This document shows positions 54,290 to 64,000 of a DNA stretch of 64,000 nucleotides, piece by piece. Location of the stretch: the NCBI GenBank assembly GCA_905221605.1, contig CAJNDS010002497.1, positions 322,501-386,500 on the forward strand, given 5' to 3'. Positions within the stretch are counted from its first letter, which is position 1, and the number at the start of each line of letters is the position of its first letter. Under the pieces are notes generated by a model that ran no database searches, was not told where the DNA came from, and worked only from the letters and a program-made list of their open reading frames with translations. Position numbers and translations under genes: made by a program. This DNA is from Symbiodinium natans. Taxonomy: Eukaryota; Sar; Dinophyceae; Suessiales; Symbiodiniaceae.

Positions 54290-55670
54290 TTTGGGGTTTA
54301 GGGTTTAGGGTCTAGGGTTTAGGGTTTAGGGTTTAGGGGTAGCATAGGGCTCCGAACATCAACCAAGCTCTGTCTGCTGAGCAACTTTAATTTACGCTGC
54401 TGCAACAGGGAAAAACGCACTAATTATGTTTTCTATATCGCCCTACTATGGTAGCTCCATCTACGTTCCTTAACGCTAAACCCTAAACCCTGAAGCTTAA
54501 ACCCCGAAGGGCGCTCAGCCTCGAACCCGGACGTGGTTTCGTTAGAGGCCGTTGTTCACGCCCACTCCCGCTAGGAGTAGGGTAGATCTGTAGAGCTGCG
54601 GTTTAGGGTCTAGGGTTGAGGGTTGAGGGGTTTAGGGGTTCAGGGTTCAGGGTTTCGGGTTTAGGGTTTATTGTCTTGGGTTTAGGGTTGAGGGTCTAGG
54701 GGACGGTTTAGGGTATAGACTTGAAGAGAGTGACCAGGGATTTGTCTTAAAGCATCTGTCGGAGCACTTTAACCAAACCCTGAGCCCAACCCTAAACAAC
54801 GGTACAACAAACCTCCCTCAAAACACACGAGCATCAAACCCTAAACCCTAAACCCTAAGCCCTAAACCCTAAACCCCTAAAACCCTAAACCCTGCACCCA
54901 AAAGCGCCAAACCTAGGCGGACCGGTCAGAGCTCATCCTTGGCCGGCTGTACACGAGATTGGCCTCCTGGAAGAGGGATAAGGGTTTAGGGTTTAGGGTT
55001 TAGGGTTTAGGGTTTAGGCTAAACCCCCAAAGCCCACGCCCCAAACAGTGTAAGGTCTAAGTTGGCCAGATATGAGTCCTCATGGGCCCGTCTCTCTATC
55101 CCTAAACCTTACACCCCAAACCCTAAGCTCTAAACCCCAAACCCTAAACCCCAGCCCTAAACCCTAGCCCTAAACCCCTAAGTAGGGTTTAGCGTTTAGG
55201 GTGTAGGGTTTAGGGTTTAGGGGGCTTACGGTTTGGCGCATTGGTTTTAGGGCTTCTGGTTTGTCGCTTGCAAAGAGCAAACGACCCCAACGCGGCCCAT
55301 TCGAAGGACTTCACGTCTCAGCATCTGCTTTTGCAAGGGGAAATAGGGCTTCAGGGTTTTAAGCATTGGGGGGTTTCCACAATTGGGGGGTAATTTCTTG
55401 GGGTTCAGATTATGAGGGAATCCCACTGTCACTATCTTGGTGTCTATCTTCGGGCCCTTATTTTCGCAAACTCCCATTTTGGTTCGGGGAAAGGTCACAA
55501 AGTAAACCCGCCTCCAACCCACGACCCACAGAATCCCACAGAACCCCAAAAGAGCCAACATGATATGCGCTGAATAGAGCCCCCGAAAAAAAAAAAAAAA
55601 AACTAACGGGCACCTCTCCTAAAGCCTGAGCCGAGAACTCAACCCGGCAACCGACAACCCTATACCCTAT
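54290..55670. repeat. Telomeric mosaic with spacers
   Basis: Arrays at 54,292-54,340 (G-rich), 54,836-54,895 (C-rich), 54,979-55,018 (G-rich, followed by CTAAACCC) and 55,100-55,185 (C-rich). The spacer 55,247-55,561 has a minus-strand frame with a hydrophobic start but overlaps the dispersed repeat shared with 8,868-8,965, so it is not called. Confidence 0.7.
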
Positions 55671-55674
55671 ACCC

Positions 55675-56410
55675 TTAACCCTAAACCCGATACCCTAAAC
55701 CCTAAACCCTAAACCCTAAACCCTAAACCCTAAACCCTAAACCCTAAACCCTAAACCCTAAACCCTAAACCCTAAACCGCGCCTCGGCCCGGGCCTTCGC
55801 TTTGGCCACCTCAGCTGCCTCGCTGCGGCTAGCAAGCTTCGGCTTCGTCAGGTCCTGCCGCCGGATTTCGGGATGTTTGGGAGAGTGTAGGGTTTAGGGT
55901 TTAGGGTTTAGGGTTTAGGATTTAGGGTTTAGGGTTTAGGGTTTAGGGTTTAGGGTTTGGGGTTTGGGGTTTGGGTTCAGCACTCCGGGTCGAGCAGCTT
56001 TATGGTTGAGTTTTATTTATGGCTCTGATATAACACCCACCCACCCAATCCCATAACATTGAGAAAGCAAAAAAACTGCAAAAATCTGAAAAAAAGCGGC
56101 CAAAAACGGAAAATAAAGCGGCCAAAATCTGAAAATGGTGTAGGGTTTGGGGGGTGGGGGAAAAAATCTCTGACTCTCTGCACCCCACCAATGGCCCCTA
56201 AACCCTAACCCCCAAAAACCACCAGCTCGGGTTTACCTTGGGCTTGGGGGCATGCGCCTGGGGGAGCCAAACCGACAACCAGAGCCCAACAATGAATCCT
56301 CCAAGGTCATCTCCAAGGTGGACTTTTGGTCGTCGGACATGGCACCTAAGGATTTAGGGTTTAGGGTTTAGGGTTTAGGGTTTAGGGTTTAGGGTTTAGG
56401 GTCGTGAGGG
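55675..56410. repeat. C-rich then G-rich telomeric arrays
   Basis: CCCTAAA units at 55,690-55,777, TTTAGGG units at 55,888-55,977 and again at 56,349-56,402. The intervening DNA has GGCCAAAA(A/T)-type short repeats near 56,095-56,135 and no gene. Confidence 0.9.
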
Positions 56411-56489
56411 CTTTGGGCACATCAACTACGGTAGGCTTGCAAGCTGGGGCTAGCAGCTTAAGACACATTCACGGCTGAGGGAAACACGC

Positions 56490-57010
56490 AACACCCTAAA
56501 CCCTAAACCGTATACCCTAAACCCTAAACCCCAAACCCCAAACCCTAAACCCTAAACCCTGAACGCCCTCCAAAGCCCCCCGAGAGGTCGTTCGCCTGTA
56601 ACCCCGTGTTCAGGATTCCAGGAGTTCATGTTTTCGGCTTTCAAGGCATACCTAACCAAAACATCTCCAGAAAATGCAATGCCTCAACCCTAAACCCCAA
56701 ACCCTAAAACCCTAAAACCCTAAACCCTAAACCCTAAACCCTACACCCTAAACCCTAAACCCTAAACCCTAAACCCTAAACCCTAAACCCTAAATGAACC
56801 CAAACCTGACATCGGTGCTCAGAAGGAGGCACCCAGTGCTTGGAAAAATTGGTTCCTGAGCGCCGTGTCGTCCTGAACTCTCTCCTGCAATTTCGGGGTT
56901 TAGGGTTTAGGGTTTAGGGTTTCGGGTTTAGGGTTTAGGCTTTAGGGTTAGGGGTTGAGGGTTTAGGCTTTAGGGTCTAGGGTTTAGGGTTTAGGGCTGA
57001 TGGTTTAGGG
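56490..57010. repeat. C-rich arrays then G-rich array
   Basis: CCCTAAA units at 56,493-56,562 and 56,690-56,794; TTTAGGG-type units at 56,893-57,005. Spacers show nothing recognisable. Confidence 0.9.
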
Positions 57011-57379
57011 CGGGTACACAGGGCGTACAGGGCTTGGAGGCTTTGGGGGCTTCAGGGTTTCTACGGGGTTTTGGCTTCATGGAGTTTACGGTCTGGGGCT
57101 TAAGGTTTGAGGCCCTGACGGGTTCAAACGACTTGAGGGTCAGATTTTTGGGGTTTCGGGAGCTGTGTCACCCTAAACCCTGAACCTTAAACCCCCTAAA
57201 CCCTAAACGTGCAAGATGCGCTCCAGGATTCTAGGAAATCTCGGAGGCAGCGTTGTGGTTGCGTGTGCTGCTGGAGCTGAGGGAGGTGAACAGCCGGTGA
57301 CATCGATGCAAGAGTCTAAGCTTGTGTAGGTTTAGGAGCGACATGACATGTAGCGCCTGAAACTTCCCTCAACGCTGAA

Positions 57380-57540
57380 CGCTAAATCCTAAACCCTAAA
57401 CCCTAAACCCTAAGCCCTAAACCCTGAACCCGGTTTAGGGTTTAGGGTTTAGGGTTTAGGGTTTAGGGTTTAGGGTTTAGGGTTTAGGGTTTAGGGTTTA
57501 GGGTTTAGGGTTTAGGGTTTAGGGTTTAGGGTTTAGGGAA
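57380..57540. repeat. Divergent telomeric junction
   Basis: CCCTAAA units (57,384-57,428) turn into about 15 TTTAGGG units (57,435-57,538) through GAACCCGGTTTAGGG. The arrays point away from each other, like the one at 904-1,098. Confidence 0.92.
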
Positions 57541-58560
57541 CTCAAAACCCCTGAGCCCTAAATCCACCAGCAGCAAGGGCTAAACCCTGAATCCCTAACT
57601 CAACCCGACATAAAGCCCTAAATCCCTAACGCCTATTTGGCTTTGAGGGGTTTTGGGGCCTTGGGCCTAGGGCGGTTCAACGCCTATGAGCCTCTGGGTT
57701 TACAGGGTGTGGGGTTTGTAGGGTTTAAGGTTCTTTGGGCGTTAGGGTTTAGGGAGCCCTAAACCCCAAACCCTGAACCTTAAACCCTGAATCTGAACCA
57801 AAGCCCTAACCCTAAACCCTAAACCCTAAACCCTAAACCCTAAACCCCATCATCTCTTTACGAGCCCCGCTCCTCCCCGCGGTAGATGCTCACCTGCCCG
57901 GCAGCCTTCTGACGGGTCTTGCGCTGAAGCCGCGGGTCCTTACAGCAAGCAAGATGCCTGGAAGATTGTTTAGGGTTTAGGCTTTAGGGTTTAGGGTTCG
58001 GGTTGGGTTTAGGAATTACAGGGTAGGTAGGTAATTCAAGGTTCCCTACTACTCCCTAAGGCTCCCTCAGCTTCCCCAAAGTTCCCTATGTACCTACCCC
58101 CCATGAACCCCCCCCCCTTAGGAACCCTATAAGTGAAAGAGGGTAGACATATACATACCATGTTAAATTAGTAATAGAAGCATGTGTTATATAATATGGT
58201 ATGCTATGTAAAGATATATACATACATATACATAACATGTATATATATATATATGAAGTAGGGTATATATTTCTGGTACCCCCAAAAGGACACCTGGTAC
58301 ATACACTCACCAATATTAAAAAGGAACCTTATATACACTCGCCAAAAACAGAAATATATTCCCTGCTTCATATATACACGTATAAGTGCTAAGAACTATA
58401 TAGTACCATTTATATGTATATATATATATATATGTATGTGGCATGGACCTTTATGTATTATTTGACGTTCTCTCTTGTTTTGTATTTAAAAACCTATAAA
58501 CAAACTAAATCCAAGAAACCTGAAGCACAAATTCACCAATTTCGTTCTCTTAGGGTTTAG
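57541..58560. other. Last telomeric units, spacer and TA microsatellites
   Basis: A short C-rich array at 57,800-57,845, then non-telomeric DNA. TA-rich tracts lie at 58,235-58,255 and 58,415-58,436. The second copy of the dispersed motif (58,438-58,465) follows directly. No gene. Confidence 0.6.
58438..58465. repeat. Dispersed motif next to TA microsatellite, copy 2
   Basis: GGCATGGACCTTTATGTATT plus ATTTG, matching 35,506-35,533 base for base over about 28 bp. Similarity fades after TTTG. Confidence 0.65.
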
Positions 58561-58722
58561 GGCTTACGATTTATAATTTACTCTTTTTTTGATGTGAACG
58601 TACAGACGCAGTCAGATGTTGGCAACGAATACTAGCTATCACTTCTGCTCTTGCGTGGGGGATGATCCAAGCGGTCTCTCGGGTCGAGCTGCGCACCGTT
58701 GTGCGCACATTGAAGTGTCCTG

Positions 58723-59233
58723 TCAGCTGTCGTGCCCAATTGTTGCTTGGTGTGGATCGGCAAAGATCACTGCTACTGAAAGAGGCATCTTCTCATGAAG
58801 ATGCCCTAACTCTTTCAAGACATCTACATTATCATTCAACGCGTACAGACGTCGGTTCGACAACCTGTAAAACTTCGTACTCTTCTTCACAAACTGAAGT
58901 GGACGCGAGTCCTGCAGTGCCCTGAACCGTCTCGTGCAGAAAACACCCCCGCAGAAAATCACTGCCTTTACCGCAAGCATTGGAATCATACAACCGCACA
59001 ACCCGCTACAGTCCACCTCCGCCACGGACGCACCCATGACCGCAGAAGCCACTGCCCCGCCGATAAGGAGCCGACCAAAAAAAAGCAACGACGGCACCCA
59101 TTGCAAAAGACCTGCGAAAACGTCTCGCGTAATCAGTGACCATCATACAACAATCGGTGAACAATCTTAAGACACTATTTTTGCGGGCAACCAATAGCAA
59201 CTGGTCGACCAAGCCGATGCCTGAAGACGGCAC
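58723..59233 (-). pseudogene. Tandemly duplicated coding-like unit, copy 1
   Basis: A minus-strand frame from 59,106 gives a hydrophobic start (GGAVASAVMGASVAEVDC), CSGLCGCMIP, then LNDNVDVLKELGHLHEKMPL and a stop at 58,723. It has an N-terminal signal-like or membrane-like segment and several Cys. The 5' part (59,233-59,107, with GAVVAFFW) is in another frame, out of register by one base at a T8 run relative to copy 2. No family is recognised. Frameshift differences between the copies favour a decayed gene, although an undetected intron could also explain them. Confidence 0.35.
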
Positions 59234-59819
59234 GGCTGCGGCGCCTCGGAGCTTGTCTTCCTGACTCGGGAAACTGCTGCGGCCGACGCCAAGTCTCGCC
59301 AGCTGTCGTGCACAATTGTTGCTTGGTGTGCGTCGACAAAGATCACTGCTACTGAAAGAGGCTTCTTCTCATGAAGATGCCCTAACTCTTTCAAGACATC
59401 TACATTATCATTCAACGCGTACAGATGTCGGTTCGACAATCTGTCGAACTTCGTACTCTTCTTCACAAACTGAAGTGGACGCGAGTCCTGCAGTGCCCTG
59501 AACCGTCTCGTGCAGAAAACACTCCCGCAGAAAATCACCTTGAGACACATGCCTTTACCGCAAGCATTGGAATCATGCAGCCGCACAACCCGCTACAGTC
59601 CACCTCCGCCACGGACACTCCCATGACCGCAGAAGCCACTGCCCCGCCGAGAAGGAGCCAACAAAAAAAAGCAACGACAGCACCCATTGCAAAAGACCCG
59701 CGAAAACTTCTCGGATAATCAGTGACCATCATACAACAATCGGTGAACAATCTTAAGACACTAACTTTGCGGACAACAAATAGCAACTCGTTGACCAAGC
59801 CGATGCCTGAAAACGGCAC
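59234..59819 (-). pseudogene. Tandemly duplicated coding-like unit, copy 2
   Basis: Direct repeat of copy 1, offset 576-586 bp. Here the hydrophobic segment GAVVAFFCWLLLGGAVASAV and CSGLCGCMIP are in one frame from 59,819 to 59,535. An 11-base insertion relative to copy 1 (near 59,533-59,543) then throws the frame off. The downstream half (LNDNVDVLKELGHLHEKKPL) continues in the second frame to 59,167. Between copies many differences change the amino acid (for example Tyr/Asp, Met/Lys, Gly/Val), which suggests weak constraint. Confidence 0.35.
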
Positions 59820-59851
59820 GGCTCCAGCGCCTCGAAGCTTGCCTTCCTCAC

Positions 59852-60155
59852 TGTGTGTTTTTGAGATTTAAAGGGGAACAAGAGAAGAGAAGGGAGAGAG
59901 AAAGGAGAGAGGAGAGATCAACAGGAATGCAACTTTAAATGGAAGAGCAATGAAAAGAATGGAAGAGAAATGAGGACAGGCGAAATGCAAGAATCAGGCA
60001 AAGAGAAGATGGTGCTCGTTTTCATCTTTCCTCTGGTTCTTATTTTTCTCTTCTCTTGTTCATTTCCGTTAGAAAAAACAAAAGGAATAACAATGAACAT
60101 GTAAGCAAACCCAGCTGATGCTCATGATTTTTTCCTTTCTCCCTCTCTCTCTCTC
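59852..60155. repeat. Long direct repeat A, copy 1
   Basis: Purine-rich segment followed by CTTTCCTCTGGTTCTTATTT and related pyrimidine-rich sequence. It recurs almost identically at 63,445-63,748 (offset about 3,593). Confidence 0.9.
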
Positions 60156-60738
60156 TCTCATATATGGGCGATGGAACGGGTGTCCTTGTTGGGCCGTTTC
60201 CTGCATCTTCAAGTGAGGAACCTAAGTGTTTTCTTTTGTGCGTTTGAAGACACAGAAAGCGATTAAAAGGGACGTCCATTTTGGATTGGCAGCCAACCCA
60301 GCTGATGCTCATGATTTTGTTTTTCTCTCTCTCTCTCTCTCTATATATATGTATGGGCGATGGAACGGGTGCCCTTTTTGATCGTTTTCTGCATCTTCAA
60401 GCGAGGAAAAGGGACACCCCACAAGAAAGCACTTAGGGTGTCCCTTTTGCTTGTTTGAAGACACAGAAAGCGATTAAAAGGGACGTCCATTTTGGATTGG
60501 CAGCCAACCCAGCTGATGCTCATGAATTTTTTTTCTCTCCCTCTCTCTCTCTCTATATATATATATATATGGGCGATGGAATGTGTGTCCTTTTTGATCG
60601 TTTTCTGCATCTCCAAGCGAGGAAAAGGGACACCCCACAAGAAAGCACTTAGGGTGTCCCTTTTGCTCGTTTGAAGACACAGAAAGCGATTAAAAGGGAC
60701 GCCCGTTTTGGATTGGCAGCCAACCCAGCTGATGCTCA

Positions 60739-60787
<49 letters not shown>

Positions 60788-61260
60788 TCTCTCTCCCTAT
60801 ATATGGGCGATGGAACAGGTGTCCTTTTAGATCGTTTTCTGCATCTTCAAGCGAAGAAAAGGGACACCACAAGAAAACACTTAGGGTGTCCCTTTTGCTC
60901 GTTTGAAGACACAGCAAGCGATTAAAAGGGGCGCCCATTTTGGATTGGCAGCAAACCCAGCTGATGCTCATGATTTATCTCTCTCCCCATATATGGGCGA
61001 TGGAACGGGTGTCCTTTTTGGATCGTTTTCTGCATCTTCAAGCGAAGAAAAGGGACACCACAAGAAAACACTTAGTAAGGGTGCCCCTTTTGCTCGTTTC
61101 AAGACACAGAAAGCGATTAAAAGGGACGCCCATTTTGGATCGGCAGCAAACCCAGCTGATGCTCATGATTTATCTCTGTCTATATATGGGCGATGGAACG
61201 GGTGTCCTTTTTGGATCGTTTTCTGCATCTTCAAGGGAGAAGGAAGGGCACCGCCCAAGA
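60155..61260. repeat. ~190-235 bp tandem repeat with internal hairpin and (CT)n
   Basis: Six units marked by GGGCGATGGAA at 60,166, 60,355, 60,571, 60,805, 60,995 and 61,188. Each contains a GGGACACC...GGTGTCCC-type hairpin in the fuller copies, GAAGACACAGAAAGCGATTA, CAGCTGATGCTCATGATTT and a (CT)n-TATA tract of variable length, which accounts for the size differences. Not coding. Confidence 0.92.
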
Positions 61261-62215
61261 AGGAAAAGTAACATCAGATATAGGGAGGGAAATTGAAGAG
61301 CTCCTCTCTTTACTTAGTCATTCCCTTTCCTCTCTTCTTATCTGTTGTTTTCTTCGCTTCAAAATGCAAAATAAGGGAAAAGAGATTTCCTGAAGAGGAG
61401 GGAGGGCACCTATTGAAGAGCTCCTGTCTTTACTTAGTCATTCCCTTTCCTCTCTTATCCGTTGTTTTATTCGCTTCAAAAAGCAAAATAAGCGAAAAGA
61501 GATTTCCTGAAGAGGAGGGAGGGCACCTATCTGTAAAGAGCAATCGTTTAGAGGGGAACAGGAGAAGAGGAGCGAGAGAGAAGGACAGAGGAGAGATACA
61601 GGGAATCCAATTTCAATAGAACAGCAAAGAAAAGAATCGAAGAGAGATGAATAGAGAAGAGGGAGAGACAAAACAAGGCGCAGAGAAGACGGCACTCTTC
61701 TTTATCTATCCTCCCTCCCTTATCTCTCCCTTCCCTCTTTCTTTTCCAGATAAGAACAACTAACGAGGAATAATTATGAAAAGGAGAAGAGTAAGGAAAG
61801 GAGCAGAAGAGATAGGCCGAGAAGAGGGATATGATGAAGTACGGCAAGGTCCACGCGCAACCTCTGCTTACCCTGCCACTGTTTTATCCTGCAAGTTCCT
61901 TTCTTGTTGTTCATCAGTCAAAAAGTAACAGAAAGAGAGAAGGGAAAGGGAAGTGAGAGAGGAGAGAGAACAAGGATGCCATTTTTCTGGAAGGGTACTG
62001 GAAAGAAGAGAAGAGACAGGAAGCAAGGAGACGGAGTGACAAAATAAAGCGCAAAGCTCTATATATATCATCTCTCCCTTGTCTCTCCCTATTCCCTTTT
62101 GATGGGACGCCCCAGAACTAAAATATTTAAATCCAGGTATTTGAATAATTAAATTCTTTAAATTATTTAAATGGTTGGGTTTCCAGAGGAACCAATGGAT
62201 TTGAATAATTAGATT
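61260..62215. repeat. GA/CT-rich repeat block B, copy 1
   Basis: Alternating purine-rich and pyrimidine-rich segments. A duplicated stretch with GAAGAGCTCC(T)GTCTTTACTTAG occurs at about 61,293 and 61,413. The part 61,551-62,095 recurs at 62,704-63,245. An AT-rich piece with ATTTAAAT/ATTATTTA follows near 62,120-62,220. Confidence 0.8.
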
Positions 62216-62227
62216 ATTTAGATTATT

Positions 62228-62545
62228 TTGGCGCCTCCTGTGAGCCAAGTCTGTGATGAAGTATGTCCCTTCTCCCCGCGGGCCAAATTTGTGATGAAGT
62301 ATGTCCCCTCTCCCCGTGGGCCAAATTTGTGATGAAGCATGTCCCCTCTCCCCGTAGGCCAGGTCTGTGATCCAGCATCCCACCAGCGTGATGAAGTAGG
62401 TTCCCTCTCTTTGTGGCTGAAGTATGTCCCCTCGCCCCGTGGGCCATGTTTGTGATCCAGCCCCCCAGCAGCGTGATGAAGTATATCCCCTCTCCCTGTG
62501 GGCCAAGTCTGTGATGAAGTATGTCCCTTCTCCCCATGATGAAGT
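62228..62545. repeat. ~38 bp TGATGAAGTATGTCCC minisatellite
   Basis: Eight or so units of GTGATGAAGTATGTCCCCTC plus TCCCCGTGGGCCAAATTT with variants, some shortened. Gly/Thr/Ser-rich frames on the minus strand follow the repeat. Not coding. Confidence 0.92.
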
Positions 62546-62699
62546 ATATTTGGAAGCTGAGAGTCGTGTTTTGGTGTGGTAGATTGTGGTAGATAGAAAG
62601 GAAAGGGCATGAGAAAGTAGCGAGAGGAGCTCTTCAATTCCCTTCCTGCTTTATTGCAACACATGCCCCTCTTGTTCTTCCTTTCTTGTGTTTTTGTCA

Positions 62700-63440
62700 T
62701 TTAGAGGGGAACAGGAGAAGAGGAGCGAGAGAGAAGGAGAGGGGAGAGATAACAGGAATCCAATTTCAATGGAATGGCAAAGAAAAGAATAGAAGAGAGA
62801 TGAATAGAGAAGATGGAGAGACAAAACGAGGCGCTGAGAAGATGGCACTCTTCTTTATCTATCCTATCTCCCTTATCTCTCCCTTCCCTCTTTCTTTTCG
62901 AAATAAGAACAACTAAAGAGGAAGAATTTATGAAAAGGAGAAGAGTAAGGAAAAGAGCAGAAGAGATAGGCCGAGAAGAGGGACATGATGAAGCACGGCA
63001 AGGTCCAAGCGCAAGGAGTCACCCTCTGCTTTACCTTCCACTGCTTTATCATACCTGTCTTGTGCTTTATCAGTTAAACGGAAACAGAAGGAGAGAAGGG
63101 AAAGGGAAGTGAGAGAGGAGAGACAACAAGGAGGCCATTTTAATTTTCTGGAAGGGTACTGAACAGAAGAGAGGAGACAAGAAACAAGGAGACGGAGGAA
63201 CACAACAAGGCGCAAAGAATATGGCACTCTTCTTTGTCTATCATCTCTCCCTTCCTTGCCCTCTCTCCTCTTCAGGAAGCCCCCTTGCCCTTATTTTGCT
63301 TGCTTTCTGAAACGACAAGGAAAACAACACATAGAAAGAGAGGAAATGGAATGAACCAATAGGCAGTGGAGCTCTTCAATTTCTTTCCCTATCTCTTTTC
63401 TTCTTTTTTCATTCTTCATTCAACAAGGAAAAGAAGCTTC
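62700..63440. repeat. GA/CT-rich repeat block B, copy 2
   Basis: Second copy of the 61,551-62,095 block (offset about 1,153), followed by more purine and pyrimidine alternation. No gene. Confidence 0.8.
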
Positions 63441-63444
63441 CTTT

Positions 63445-64000
63445 TGTGTGTTTTTGAGATTTAAAGGAGAACAAGAGAAGAGAAGGGAGAGAGAAAGGAG
63501 AGAGGAAAGATCAACAGGAATGCAACTCTAAATGGAAGAGCAATGAAAAGAATGGAAGAGAAATGAGGACAGGCGAAATGCAAAAATCAGGCAAAGAGAA
63601 GATGGTGCTCGTTTTCATCTTTCCTCTGGTTCTTATTTTTCTCTTCTCTTGTTCATTTCCGTTAGAAAAAACAAAAGGAATAACAATGAACATGTAAGCA
63701 AACCCAGCTGATGCTCATGATTTTTTCCTTTCTCCCTCTCTCTCTCTCTCCATATATGGGCGATGGAACGGGTGTCCTTGTTGGGCCGTTTCCTGCATCT
63801 TCAAGTGAGGAACCTAAGTGTTTTCTTTTGTTCGTTTGAAGACACAGAAAGCGATTAAAAGGGACGTCCATTTTGGATTGGCAGCCAACCCAGCTGATGC
63901 TCATGATTTTTTTTCTCTCTCTCTCTATATATATATGGGCGATGGAATGGGTGTCCTTTTTGATCGTTTTCTGCATCTTCAAGCGAGGAAAAGGGACACC
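63445..64000. repeat. Long direct repeat A copy 2 and start of a second tandem array
   Basis: Repeats 59,852-60,155, then restarts the ~190 bp array with GGGCGATGGAA at 63,758 and 63,937. The window ends inside this array. Confidence 0.9.

Noticed and set aside
55247-55561. 104-codon frame with a hydrophobic start
   Set aside because: Much of it overlaps a dispersed repeat shared with 8.9 kb, so the frame is probably incidental.
1-64000. Dinoflagellate spliced-leader relics, tRNA, 5S or other rRNA genes
   Set aside because: Looked for by eye on both strands; no convincing spliced-leader relic (ending TTTTGGCTCAAG) or RNA gene was seen. A covariance-model scan would be decisive.
1-64000. Classical promoter elements and poly(A) signals
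   Set aside because: TATA- and AATAAA-like strings are frequent in the AT-rich and microsatellite DNA and have no consistent position relative to the genes. Dinoflagellate promoters are not recognisable by such boxes.

Overview
The window reads as nuclear DNA of a dinoflagellate, most likely a Symbiodiniaceae-type alga. This is inference from four things seen in the sequence. The plant/dinoflagellate-type telomere heptamer (CCCTAAA/TTTAGGG) starts at base 1. Genes are split into many short exons. Several introns are best explained by GC-AG and GA-AG boundaries as well as GT-AG, a dinoflagellate hallmark. Several gene models look, from memory, like large dispersed gene families typical of Symbiodinium-like genomes. 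No search could be run, so family assignments rest on pattern recognition.

Layout. 1-22 kb: a subtelomere-like mosaic in which dozens of short telomeric arrays, in both orientations and with locally homogenised variants, alternate with 100-500 bp of unrelated spacer. It holds three 100-120 bp hairpin (MITE-like) elements, a 619 bp element with perfect 30 bp terminal inverted repeats (19,240-19,858) and a 0.5 kb (ATATATGT)n block. 21.9-35.1 kb: a gene island with every recognisable gene on the minus strand. From right to left it holds a gene with a methyltransferase-like first motif, a coiled-coil gene, a long transposase-like multi-exon gene and a dual-specificity-phosphatase-like exon. Its introns and spacers carry GA, CA and TA microsatellites and a GTACGG-rich inverted repeat. 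35.6-41.4 kb: a purine/pyrimidine satellite with units of roughly 0.8 kb. 42.0-46.0 kb: three stacked satellites, including a 269 bp higher-order hairpin repeat and a 2.4 kb AT-rich array that reverses orientation. 46.9-50.3 kb: a second minus-strand gene island. 50.5-58.0 kb: a second telomeric mosaic with an AT-rich insert. 58.7-59.8 kb: a 0.58 kb tandem duplication with coding-like frames. 59.85-64 kb: GA/CT-rich satellites with nested duplications.

All convincing genes point left, toward the telomeric end, as expected for the unidirectional gene blocks of dinoflagellates. No rRNA, tRNA, spliced-leader relic, CRISPR array or bacterial-type operon was seen. Exon limits are hand-derived and approximate unless stated. 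The candidate 'system' of most interest is the sequence architecture: telomeric arrays meeting head to head inside the chromosome, hairpin satellites, and a TIR element with a modular tandem interior.
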